From Takashimella koratensis (taxonomy: Eukaryota > Basidiomycota > Tremellomycetes > Trichosporonales > Tetragoniomycetaceae), in the NCBI GenBank assembly GCA_003116875.1, contig BCKT01000014.1, forward strand, positions 70,149 to 134,148: a stretch of DNA of 64,000 nucleotides. Direction: 5' to 3'. Of this stretch, positions 21,821-31,658 are shown one piece after another. The position numbers and the translations under genes were made by a program. Below the pieces are notes generated by a model, which saw only the letters and a program-made list of their open reading frames with translations, was not told where the DNA came from and made no database searches. Numbering within the stretch: the stretch's first letter is position 1; every line of letters begins with the position of its first letter.

Positions 21821-23354
21821 ATGAGCTCCACGCTGATTCTGTCTCCTGTTCACAGCAGACCTGGCTGGCAGTGAGTTGTTCACAATAAACATTTCGTTCC
21901 TCCGCTGATCTCGGTGCCCTTCAGACTGCTAGACGGCTCTTTTGCTCGCGCTGTCCAGTGCCAAACGATGGCAGCAACCACATCGTTCATGTTCTCACTC
22001 AAGGCGGTATCACCAAGCTGCCTCTCACGACCACTCGAGCAATTCTCTGGCCTTGCCATGGAGAATGCAGCAGCACCTTGCTCCTGCCCTCAGATTCGTT
22101 TGAACGAAATGCTGCGACCATCAACCAGGCTTACAGAACCTTCACTTCTTTCCACAAGGCAGACACCAAACCAGAAAGCACGGAAGACTTTCGGGAAGGT
22201 CTGCTAGCGTGAGTGTCTTCGACTGCAACGGTATCAACGCTTTACTAATACAGCTATCTTAGAGCAATGCGTTTTGCTGAAAAGTCTGAGGAAGATGTTC
22301 TTGTTGACCAGCATGTTCTCTACTCAGGCCCCGATGGCGAATACATCACCCGTGGCCTGCCTCTTCCCCGAGAGTTCAAGTTCTCAGAAGAAGAAGACCG
22401 GATTATCGCCGTTCAATCCGATTATGCTCAGGCTACCACTGACCATTACCTCTTGCTCAAACCCCACGCGAAGCGCACCAGAGAGATGACCAGAACAGAG
22501 TGGCTCCAGCTGCAAAGATAAGTTCATAATGATCATCTTGTACGACTAAATTAATTATACTGATCGAACCCGCTTCCTAGCTGCTCTCTCTTTCGACGCT
22601 CAAGCAGAGGAAGCAAGAGGGGGAGAACACCTGCCGACGGTACTCGCGAAGGTTCCTCCATGCTTCCCCTCACACAATTATTACAAATGGCGAGTGTTAT
22701 CACGATCATCTACCATAAGACCCTAACGAGTACTGTTTGTTTCCCAGCTGCCGACGCTCTCTCTTCCCTCTGCTGTTCCCTGTCTACCTGAAGTCCTACC
22801 AGACAGCGGTCCCATTCCCATCATTACAACGACGCCAGCAGAAGATCTGGACTCAGCTTCGCCCTTCCATCTTCCACCGGATGAAACCGTACTCACAGAT
22901 GGATCAAGCTCTCCCAGACTCAAGTACAAGCGGCGTTTCGGCAAGATCATCCCTCCCTTGTTGAAGACTGTCACCACACCCTGGCAGAAGCTCATGTCCG
23001 CTCCGGCTGAGCCACCCCTTTGTGAGTCATGCATCGTGCGATCATTGCGTCTGACCAAAAACAACTGCAGCACTCTACGAGATGTGGCTGAAGCAAACCC
23101 TTGCCACCGCTCTTGTTCCTGGACGAAAGGCGACTTATGAACTGAGTGATACTTCCCTCGTGTCCCCGGCGTCTTCATTCAGTGGTGCTTTCGAGCCGGT
23201 GTCTCCCTCTGAAAGCGTTCAGAGGGTGTTGGAAGTCCAAGGATCGTTGGGAAGGGATGTCGAACTGGATGAGGAGGTTTCCGCACAGGAACTTCCAGGC
23301 CATGAGACGCCTTCGGAACTGGAGGGGTCTCCTGTCATTCATGAGCTGCCTTAA
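21821..23354 (+). pseudogene. Family P member 3, frameshifted and with a lost splice donor
   Basis: Exon counterparts are 21821-21870, 21925-22208, 22263-22517, 22581-about 22690, 22748-23021 and 23071-23354. Lesion 1: in exon 2 the expected TGC-CCN of the CP.D motif reads TGCCAAAC at 21959, one C short, so LLDGSFARAVQC and PNDGSNHIVHVLTQGGITK are in different frames. Lesion 2: the donor after exon 3, GT in members 1, 2 and 4, is AT (ATAAGT at 22518-22523), so translation would stop at once with TAA. Exon 3 is 255 nt, identical in length to members 2 and 4, and encodes LVDQHVLYSGPDGEYITRG and IIAVQSDYAQ. Downstream exons remain open (SLFRRSSRGSKRG; PRLKYKRRFGKIIPPLLK; SLYEMWLKQTLATAL; final SELEGSPVIHELP). 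The exon-4 donor is also unclear. Damage looks recent because the rest is so well preserved. Confidence 0.72.
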
Positions 23355-23953
23355 GATATTGCTGAAGTGGATTGGTGCAATGCACGTAAGTTACAACAAC
23401 CAGCTAGATCATTCCACATACACCTGCATCGAGGGAAACCTGCTCATCGCTCAGGTGGTGCGAGCTGTCCTCACTATCATCAGGGAATGGATGAAAAGAG
23501 AGGACTTGACAAGTGTAGGCTAAATGGAGCTCAAATCGTACATGTCGAGCGCAGTTTTGAAATATGGTCAACTACATTTACTGTGATGTTGAAGGCTGCG
23601 CTTGACAACCCTTGTCATTCAGTTTGAAACTGTTTCATATTTCTTAATCTTGGCATTGTCATTGGAGAGAGCGCCAGCTATAGCTATCACGGCGTGTGTT
23701 TCACTGGTACTTTCCTTTACAGGGCAATCCTTTGTGGATTTCAGACAAAGGGGGCGCGAGGTGAGGTTGAAGGGAGTCATTGCGGAGTTGCCGGCGCTCA
23801 TCCAAAAAGGATTGATATTGGATGGATGGCGTGATTGTAAGCCCCAATCGCTGAGGGTGCATGCATATATAAGAGAGACCGGACTCCCCCCAATGCTGTG
23901 CAAAACCACCACATTTCTGACATTCTCCGGACTTCAACATTAGATACTCTGAA
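23355..23953. other. Intergenic region between family P members 3 and 4
   Basis: Mainly non-coding; ends with the promoter of member 4. An open frame at 23602-23943 (+) has no recognisable content and is overlapped by the TATA-like element. Confidence 0.4.
23866..23873 (+). promoter_or_regulatory. Candidate TATA box of family P member 4
   Basis: TATATAAG at about 81-88 bases upstream of the ATG at 23954, which would place transcription start about 50 bases before the ATG. Weaker CATATA-type elements occur about 70 bases upstream of member 2 and about 120 bases upstream of member 5. Confidence 0.45.
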
Positions 23954-25491
23954 ATGTCGACCAGCCAAGGAATCAGCTATCTAACAGCCATCAGTGAAAC
24001 TCCTTGGGGGTAAGTAACGTCTGTGGAACTCATTGAACGCAGCTGATCGTCGAACCCCCAAAGAAAGGGAACCCATTCTTTCTTCCGGTTGGTGAAATGC
24101 CCAACCGATAGTAGCTATCATCTTATTCATCTACTGCGTCAGGGTGGTATAACAGAGTTGCCTTTTGAAGCCACTAGAGCCGTTTCTTGGCGCTGTTCGG
24201 GGGGTTGCGAAAGCGTTCTAGTCCTGGGCTCAGATGGGTTCACAAAATCGGCGTCAAGAATCATGGAAGCCTACAACTCATTTCATGCGGGTCATCCCGA
24301 CTACAAAGAAGCAATACCCCAAGGCCTGCTGTCGTGAGTGACTTTGCACTACTCTCGCCAATAGCTCATGAACCCGATGTCTAGTGCAATGCGGGCGGCC
24401 GACATTTCTGTCGAAAATGACAAGCTTGATCGACTTGTCATTTGTAACGGACCTGATGGCGAGAGATTTCAGAGGGGACAAATTATTTCGGAGCGGTATA
24501 AGTTTTCTGACAAGGAGAACTTGCTCTGGGGAGTACAAACTCTCCCTTATGTAGGGGAGGAGGACACGTACTTCATTCTTAAACCCCACGCATACTCGAC
24601 TAGGTCTATGCGAGTCGAAGACTGGGGTTCCACAGCCTAGTAAGCATTTGTCTTTATGTTTTTAACTTGGTGAAACCCAAGCTGAACAACTTTCGTCTGC
24701 AGTGCCAGCCTAAAAGAAGTGGTTAGGGCGGTCAGTCCAAGCCGAGAAAGCAGACCTGCTGATGTTACGAGCTCCCCGGAAACTACAAGACTTCCTCTGA
24801 GGGCAATGAACAAGGTAAGGGTATTTCTATCGTTCCGCGAGGAAGGCCTAGTGGCGCACTCGCTGACAACTGGGCTTTTTTGGCAGCTGACTATCGATGT
24901 CTCACCCGTAGATCCTTTTGAGAGTGAACCAGAAGTTGTTTTGTATCAGGGAACTCCAAGTACACCTGCCATTACTGGCCCGTCCTCCCCAATGCTGGAC
25001 AAAGACAACAGCGAAGAACTGGTCTCAGATTACAGTCAGGGGCTGAGCCCCAGACGTCCAGCTCTCCGAAGAAGGAAAAGCTCCATTGGTCAAGCTGTTG
25101 CTGAAGCCGTGAAATACTTCAGAGCTTTGACTTCAAAACAACAAGAGACAGGTGAGTGCTGTCTGGCTAGCTCGCCTGGTTATGCTGACTCCAGGAAGTG
25201 ACTCTTCACAGCCTTGTTCAGGCCAGCGTCGAAGCGGGGGCATTTATTGACACGCGACCTGCCGAGATGAGTGGGGGCGAATTGCCCTTCCTGTTGACCA
25301 GCCCGTCGTCCTCAGCTCATGTAGAACTGGGAAACACTCAAGCGGCTAGAGAATTGGGAGATACCCAAGTCCCTGGGGAGCTAGAGAGCTCGGGGTCTCA
25401 GGCCCTTCCGGAACTGAGAGACAGTGGACCGATGCCAGAATTGGACGGTGAGGCTTCACTAATCACACGAGATGATGCTGGAGCTAGGTAA
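23954..25491 (+). CDS. Family P member 4: hypothetical protein with conserved Cys/His module (intact)
   Basis: Six exons (23954-24009, 24064-24333, 24385-24639, 24703-24814, 24887-25151, 25199-25491) with junction phases 2-2-2-0-1 close to 416 aa. Two junctions (before 24064 and 25199) need AAG acceptors. Module A: FFRLVKCPTDSSYHLIHLLR, ATRAVSWRCSGGC, VLVLGSDGFTK. Module B: AMRAADIS, DRLVICNGPDGERF, YKFSDKENLLWGVQT, DTYFILKPHAYSTR. The tail holds SLKEVVRAVSPSRES, a basic amphipathic stretch (PALRRRKSSIGQAVAEAVK) and an acidic end repeating (A/P)(R/G/P)EL (ARELGDTQVPGELESS, LPELRDSGPMPELDGE). Together with member 1 it defines the intact form. No secretion signal, membrane span or known catalytic motif is visible. 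Confidence 0.75.
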
Positions 25492-26313
25492 TGATAGATA
25501 GCAAATGCCCATTACGATGTCAAAACATTGAGCAGTGCAGCGAAATGACGATGTGACCATGGTTTCTACAACACCTCCGCAGTATACCAATCGCCTTTCA
25601 CTGTCAAATTCAGCACCGGTCACGACTTGGTGATGGCATCAAAGGAGATCCAAGGTGAAAAGAGGTTGGCAGAGATTTCAGTCCCGACTCAGCTCAACCT
25701 CGTCCACCAAAAATCCGCATCCGACCCTCCCTTTCATTACACGGCTGGCGAGCATATGCCGTGGGAATTTAGCGGCATCCTTTCAATCGGCGAGCTTGAA
25801 GTGACGAGGATAAAGACTGCCTTGCTTTGATCATAAGACTGCCTTGCTTTGATAAAAACAGCGGGAAAAAATTGACGTCTAGCCGCTTTTGTAGGGAAGT
25901 TTCATTAGGATCGCTTCCATACACGTTGACGACAACACTGAGCTTATGTGAAAGTCCCGCTTTCCCACATGAGCCAGAAAGGTGGGCAACGCATCGATCG
26001 TACACACATAGGAGAGGCAGTCCGCGGTCACCGCGCCCGTGAATGGAGGTAGATTGGGGAGCTCATGTCGGAGAAAGCATAACAAAGCAAGTGAAAGGGT
26101 GATTTTGGGTTTGCGTGAGAAAAGAACATGCGGTGAGATTACACGATAGCCGGCTCGACATATCTGGAGGGCGATAGAGAGAACAGTGCAAATACATATA
26201 AACAGCTTGGTCGACTCGTCGAGATCACCCATCAAGAGACTTTGCTCTTTGCTAACTTCATATCGAGCCTAAACACACCAGCATACATAAACACATTAAC
26301 ATAAATCAACAAC
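25492..26313. other. Intergenic region between family P members 4 and 5, with a short tandem duplication
   Basis: A 19-nt unit beginning AAGACTGCCTTGCTTTGAT occurs at 25813-25831 and again at 25835-25853. An open frame at 25627-25830 (+) contains GILSIGELEVTRIK and could be an exon remnant, but no splice or family support is seen. The sequence turns AT-rich toward the ATG at 26314 (CATATAAACA at about 26194). Confidence 0.45.
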
Positions 26314-27537
26314 ATGTCCTCCTACGTCGCCGTTACTGACGATAAGAGGAAGTAAGTGACTCGACTGGTGAGGTTGTCTGACATATAGCGATGAACTGTC
26401 CATGGGCGAGGACCTCGTGGTGGCACACTTTGATGTCACCTGCCCGACTGATGAATCCCAGCACCGAATCAATGTCTTCGCTCGCAAAGATGCTCGAGGA
26501 ATCACTGAGCTAGCCGCCACGCGCGCGGTTGTTTTTGGCTGCGACGGAGCGCACTGTAATTCTACTCTTGTCGTGCCCTCGATCTTCTACAAAGCCGATA
26601 AAAAAGGGGCCAATGAATACATCCGTCGACTGATCCAGAAACACGGCGGGGAACAAGGCGAAGAAATGGATATCCCTGCTCTCCTCACGTGAGTACATTC
26701 AATGGCACAGTTTTCTAGCATGCTGCTAATCTATCAAGTGCCATTCAGACCGCTGAGGGTTCGGCTATTTTTACAGCAGAGAAGGGTAAATCCTTGGTAT
26801 GGGTCGGGCCCGATGTGATTTTCCACGAAGGAGAAGGTACAAAGATGCTGGGAACGAGCGCACTGCTCCCCACACAGCAGAGTACCCTCTTCACGCATCA
26901 GTCTCAGCGCGCAGGTGCTCCTATTGGTTCTAACCAGCATCACGCTCTCACTCCTCATGCTTGCATTGTTGGGGACAGAAGTCTTGGCCGGAGCGTGATA
27001 ATGTCCACGTGAGTCGGACACCGCAGTGTCTACCTCAACGCTATAAACTCAGCTAATGCCTGTCTGTCGATAGAGCGAACATTTTCCAGTCCCTCAAGAA
27101 CCGCTCATGGACCAAGAAGACTGTCCCGTCTTCCAGCCGCTCCATCCCTGGAGGGACGGCGACCACGGACCAGGTATGTCAAGCGGTCCCTGTCTTTATA
27201 TTGCTGAATGAGGTATCTTGCTAGTTCCCTACTACAATTTTGGAACGGGCTCATGAGTCCGGGCTCCCCGAGTTCGTTGACGTTGGGCCCTCCGGCGAAA
27301 TTCAAACTGCCCCGATTGAGACCATGTTCGGTGAGTGAACCGGCACAACTTGCAACAGAAGACAAACCACTGATCGACACAGGCTCACTCCCGGCGCCAA
27401 CGGAGTTTGTGCCGTTTGATGCAGCTCAGCAGTGGGAATGGGCGGAGCTACTTGGTAACCCCCTTTTTGAGCTTGAAGCTGAGACCACGCGTCCGGTAGA
27501 GATGGAGGCTGGCTGGCAACCTGCAGAGGCAGAGTGA
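26314..27537 (+). CDS. Family P member 5: divergent hypothetical protein (intact)
   Basis: Six exons (26314-26351, 26389-26688, 26739-27008, 27074-27173, 27225-27330, 27383-27537) with the same phase series 2-2-2-0-1 as member 4 close to 322 aa. Module A keeps the candidate ligands: HFDVTCPTDESQHRINVF, then ATRAVVFGCDGAHC and NSTLVVPSIF, though the last pair is C-x4-C rather than C-x3-C. Module B is much altered (AIQTAEGS, SLVWVGPDVIFHEGEG, LFTHQSQ, HALTPHA). The tail is short: basic SLKNRSWTKK, then FPTTILERAHESGLPEF and an acidic Trp-containing end (QWEWAELLGNPLFELEAE). The exon-3 acceptor is AAG. It is the most divergent copy at the downstream end of the array. Confidence 0.72.
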
Positions 27538-27568
27538 GGATCTTCGGCAGAGTGAGGATCTTCGGCAG
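27528..27568 (+). repeat. 18-bp tandem duplication across the stop of family P member 5
   Basis: The unit GGCAGAGTGAGGATCTTC occurs at 27528-27545 and 27546-27563, followed by a partial third copy. The first copy contains the TGA stop at 27535-27537, so the duplication lies at the very end of the gene. Confidence 0.85.
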
Positions 27569-27817
27569 AAGGAACAGACAGTCCCTTGTGTCTGTCTACC
27601 TGATGATCTGAGCTTGAGCATGATGTAGTGAACATCTGTGACTGTAGCGAGATGGATCAATCATATACAAACACTGCGTGAAGAGTGTCGAAAGTTTCAA
27701 TGCATACAGTGTTGGTAAATCCTGTTATACATTGATCCAGAGATCCGCGACTTATTGTTATGATCGTGTACGATCTCGGCTTATGTAAATGACAAGCAAA
27801 ACCACGAGCAAAAAGTC

Positions 27818-28571
27818 TACATTGCCCAGATCGGCTCGACGTAAGTGCGACCCATTTCGGTCCACTCGTCTTGACGATACAAGTAGACTGGTTGGAAACT
27901 TTGTCCATCGATCAAAACATGTATCGGGGCGGTGTTTTTCCCTCGAGTGTTGTAGTTGCTCAACGTTTCCCTTGACATGTGCACAACGGGAGTTCGATGG
28001 CGTGTCACGAGCTCCGGAAGTGAACTAACGAATGACTTAGTCTGAGTGGTTCTATCGAGAGCTACCCAAGACTTGACTCACTCGTAGATCGGTTGTGAAA
28101 GGTAAACAGAGCTGACACTAGACGGGCCAATGTTTTGAGCCCCGTCGGTAGATGGAATGGCAGTAAAGAGAGTCGTTCGACGACAGTCCTGACATTCGAC
28201 CCAAAACCCCGAAGACCGTTTGAGCCAACCGTCCGGTATGGGCCGATTGTCGGCGCCTGAACGAAGTGAGAATTGAATCCAAAATATCTCGTACAGTTGA
28301 AGTCGCCACATCGGAGTTCGCAGCACCACTGAGGTCGCCCATCCAGATGGCAGTCGGAGTTGTCGAGCGACAAGGCGTCAAGGCGGAAACCGGTGCTTTC
28401 GATGAGGCCGGAATTTGAGTATGTCGAACCAATCGAATGAGGCGATACCGATACTTCGGAGGTGCTTGGGGAAGGAAACTTATAGGCACGCGTTGTGTAG
28501 TTCAAGATACGTTTGAGCATCGTAGCGAAAACGACCGATTCTCTTCGTGAGCTTTGGTCGATGGTGATCAA
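27818..28571 (-). CDS. Tentative minus-strand hypothetical gene
   Basis: An open frame from the ATG at 28571 encodes 169 aa (starting MITIDQSSRRESVVF, with TTRAYKFPSPSTSEVSV). In overlapping frames the same strand encodes stretches that look more protein-like toward the 3' side: WLKRSSGFWVECQDCRRTTL at about 28170-28230 and NTAPIHVLIDGQSFQPVYLY plus DEWTEMGRTYVEPIWAM at 27817-27970. These may be exons of one spliced gene or remains of a decayed one. I could not build a clean splice model. A W-x2-C-x2-C motif is present but too little else to link it to family P. No function can be given. Confidence 0.3.
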
Positions 28572-29179
28572 GAAGATTGATAGAAGTTAGCATTTTGCCT
28601 GATGGTTGGGATTTCCGGGCACGCCATCACACCTCATCGCAGGCGCAGTGAACAACCTGTCCTCCCAGCCGCCATCAAAACAACATAAAGGTTGGAAGGT
28701 TGGCGACGATGACAGCTCTAGTGGGCCGACACAGCCTGCCGTTTGACAGCGGCGGCCATGGGCTTCTCTCTTCGTCTCTGCTGAGAGACGTCGCTGGACC
28801 TCTTTTGTTATAAGCATCGTCCTTACCGCTACGGACTACGCATGAGTCGATGCAGCCTTGAATTGTCCCCTATGCTTTGTGCACAGCGTTTCAAAAACAG
28901 ATCTAGCATAGCGCGAATATCTCGACTTCCCCATGCAAGGCGGGCGACGCCAGGACATCCTTTCTTACCTGTGGAGCGTCTCATCATGTTGAATCTGCCT
29001 CGCGTACTGCAGCTTTGAGCAAAACCTTTGTTGTATGGTCGCAACTGACTGTGTTTTGTTGCTGCTCTCATTTCAAGCTTTACTGAGGGTCTCTTGTGCT
29101 TGTTCTTTTTCTTTTACACTCTCCTTCCTCCCCGCTACTTTCGACAAGCATATCTTCTCTCAAGCCGCCCGTCTACCAC
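28572..29179. other. Intergenic region before family R
   Basis: No convincing exon. Minus-strand frames at 28587-29071 look spurious. The last 100 bases before the ATG at 29180 are pyrimidine-rich (TTCTTTTTCTTTTACACTCTCC), like other promoters in this window. Confidence 0.4.
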
Positions 29180-29647
29180 ATGTACCGACGGTTCCTCGAA
29201 GCCGATGCGAGACGTCCAAGACTCTCGACCGCGCAGTTCGTCGTCTCGTCCGACTTGCGATCGTCAGCCGACATTGTGTGGTCATACATCAAGTCTGTAC
29301 GATTGAAACCTGACGAGCCGTTGTTAATGCTACAGCGCTTCCAATACCGAGCAACGCAATCGGAGTACGGTCGAAAGAGATTGCGGAAGAAACCACCCTG
29401 GACGATACTCACTTTTCGTGACACCGACGAGATCACCGAACTTCGATCCGCGCTCACCGACCTCAAGTCCTCCATCCAAAACGTCGGTGGGAGTACAACG
29501 AGTACGACGCAGCAGACGGACACCGAAATGACACTTGATGCTCTGGAGGCGGTGATGTCTTTCATGGACAGATGTGCACAAGCCAACAGCTTGGACCTGA
29601 CTTCGAGAGAAGAGCTGAGCGACAATCCACTGTGTGTTTCCGGTTGA
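29180..29647 (+). CDS. Family R member 1: small intronless hypothetical protein
   Basis: A single-exon open frame of 155 aa from the ATG at 29180 (MYRRFLEADARRPRLSTAQF) to TGA. It aligns by eye with the two genes downstream: an opening [FV]-[EV]-V-S segment (QFVVSSDLRSSADIVWSYIK), an LLMLQRF counterpart of the FL/FIxxMA segment, a PPWTILTFRD middle, a helix with TELRSALTDLKSSIQ, and EAVMSFMDRCAQANSLDL near the end, matching [IV]-x-x-F-[MV]-D-x-C in the others. It lacks their long tail. No known domain, signal peptide or membrane span. Confidence 0.6.
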   Translation: MYRRFLEADARRPRLSTAQFVVSSDLRSSADIVWSYIKSVRLKPDEPLLMLQRFQYRATQSEYGRKRLRKKPPWTILTFRDTDEITELRSALTDLKSSIQNVGGSTTSTTQQTDTEMTLDALEAVMSFMDRCAQANSLDLTSREELSDNPLCVSG

Positions 29648-30418
29648 CGAGGAGTATTTACAGCATCACGTTTTCGATGCGTGGAGGAGTTGTGGGGAGA
29701 CTTCTGTTTGTACCCGTACGGCAGCACCTTTGGAAGTACTATTTTGGTGTCAGTCTACCCCTCAGTATCACAAGCGTTGTCGTTCTGTTTTCCTCCGGTC
29801 TCTAATATCAGGTGCTCATGCTGCTTGTGGTAGTCTGCCTTACACCTGATGTGAGTGTATTGTACCGGAGTGGGTGGGGGAATGCGGACCGCGGAATAAA
29901 AGGCCAATATGTCGTTTTTGCTCATGAGGCTAAGCTCAAACACCCTCACTCCGCTGAACTACTCTCCAATCCCTATGGAGTCCCTCCACCCCCACTTACC
30001 TTTCCCTTTCAGTCTTGACCCCTTGCGCGTCCGTGTTTCAAAGTATCGGCGGTGGAGCGGAGTGAAAGACAGGCTAAACCCCGCGTTGAGTGCACTGTGG
30101 GGCTCGGCTTTCCCTACAGAGGTTTGAGAGCCTTCCTTTGGACAGCGTCCAGCCCACTTTTGTACGTCGGAGGAGACATGGTTATAGAAAGGTGGGCAGA
30201 GCAGAGTCTAGACGTCAAATTTCGACCCCGAAAAGGATATCGGTTTGAAAGTCAGATGTCTGCTGCCGGCATGTTGGACGATACCAGACCAAACCTGATA
30301 AAAAGGCGGAACAGAAGCGGATACGTCGCTACTATACCAAATTATCTACTTGAGCAAGTTGACTCAAACCTCATCTCTCAGCATTCTACACACAAACCTC
30401 ACGCATCCTTGCATCAAG
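29648..30418. other. Intergenic region between family R members 1 and 2
   Basis: Holds only short open frames without recognisable content. An AATAAAAGG element near 29895 is a possible TATA-like or polyadenylation-type signal, but its position does not clearly tie it to either gene. Confidence 0.35.
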
Positions 30419-31060
30419 ATGTTTTCTGGACGTAACAAGAGCAGGGAAGAAACCTTCACGCCTACGATGACATTTGAGGTATCCCAGGAAGAGAGTGCCG
30501 CCGCCGGTACCCTTTTTCGGTATGTCATCAAATGGGAAACTCATAACAAGCCGTTGTGGTTCTTGGATAACATGGCAAAAGCGCAATCGCTTACAAGCAA
30601 AGCTTTGCATTTCTCGTCCAAGCCCATAGTCACATGGAGCAGCCTTGACGATCTAGCTCTGTCCGATTGGGGACTCGATAAACTTGCCGTATTTATTCAA
30701 GATACAGAGCGCGAACACTTCGAACCGGAGCATGAAGAGAAAGCACTCACCGCCATGATTACCATCCGAAACTTTGTAGACACTTGTTTGCATAAAAACA
30801 ATCTCGAAAAGTGGTACAATACGGCAGCATTCAACCGGGGTGTGGTGGGTTCGACGTTCTCTCACCAGAGCCAGCAGCAAAGTGCGGAGACCGTTTTTCC
30901 TTCTAAGTCAGACGCTCTGGCTTCCAAGCCGGCAACCGATTCATTGGATGAAATACAACCAGCGACATCCACAGCGGCAACTGTAAGCCTTTTCAGGCTG
31001 AAGACGGAAGAGCACGATACCCAGAACCCGATCACAGCATCGACCCCTGGGAAGAAATGA
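30419..31060 (+). CDS. Family R member 2: intronless hypothetical protein
   Basis: A single exon of 213 aa. The conserved core runs from TFEVSQEESAAAGTLFRYVI through KPLWFLDNMAKAQSLTSKAL, a VTWSSLDDLALSDWG segment, LDKLAVFIQDTEREHFEPEH and ITIRNFVDTCLHKNNLEKWY. The same order and spacing occur in member 3 (KFEVSEEQQQAAKTLSAFRL; SLKFIEDMAKTSTSGGFFKK; LNKLDEYICDLERI; IKHIRLFMDDCLTKNELVPE). The core is predicted mostly helical. The tail is Ser/Thr-rich and low-complexity. Lack of introns contrasts with nearly all other genes here and suggests a compact, perhaps retroposed or recently born family (inference). Function unknown. Confidence 0.68.
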   Translation: MFSGRNKSREETFTPTMTFEVSQEESAAAGTLFRYVIKWETHNKPLWFLDNMAKAQSLTSKALHFSSKPIVTWSSLDDLALSDWGLDKLAVFIQDTEREHFEPEHEEKALTAMITIRNFVDTCLHKNNLEKWYNTAAFNRGVVGSTFSHQSQQQSAETVFPSKSDALASKPATDSLDEIQPATSTAATVSLFRLKTEEHDTQNPITASTPGKK

Positions 31061-31658
31061 AGGTCGCCAGGACCTAGCGGGGCTTTCGAGATGAGCGCTG
31101 ATATGGCAGACCTTTCGTGCGAGCCAACAGTAAGTGGCCGAGTTTCGTATTAGTAGTTCGCAGGCGGCATGCACGGCATTCGTCCAAGCAGGAGTGTTTG
31201 CTTACTGTTCAATGCACCAAGTCGATTTGTTTAGATGCTGTCATCATCTGTGAAGGAATGACTCTCGCCGCTCCGTTTGTTTTTGACGCCGAAATCCATT
31301 CGTCAGCCTTCCATTGCCTACACCTCGCGGACTCTGCCTACTACTTTTTTCCAGGCAACAACGACAGTCCCTCCACTGTCATTTTCAACCGCATTGCTGA
31401 CCCCAGACTTTACTTTGTCGCTCCTCTCCGCTCTGTTTCTTGGCCGAGACCCCGTGGTATGTCTCTTCCCTTTGTCGCTTCAAACTCCACATTTCAACAG
31501 CATAAAGGATCCATTCAAAGTCCGAGTTGGTCAGACCAGTCGGAGTTCACCTTGCAAATATCAGCTTTGCACTTGGGGATACTACAAATAGCGGATCTTG
31601 GGACGGCAAGAGTGGGCCCACGAAAACTTTCGCTCAATACTCAACACCAAAGTCGGTC
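31061..31658. other. Intergenic region between family R members 2 and 3
   Basis: About 600 bases with open frames (31117-31803, 31277-31591 on +) that run into the next gene in other frames and have no family resemblance. Likely promoter and 3' UTR. Confidence 0.4.

Noticed and set aside
28062..28571. A sixth family P member on the minus strand because of a WxxCxxC motif
   Set aside because: The remaining module A and B residues and the intron series are absent, so the resemblance is too weak.
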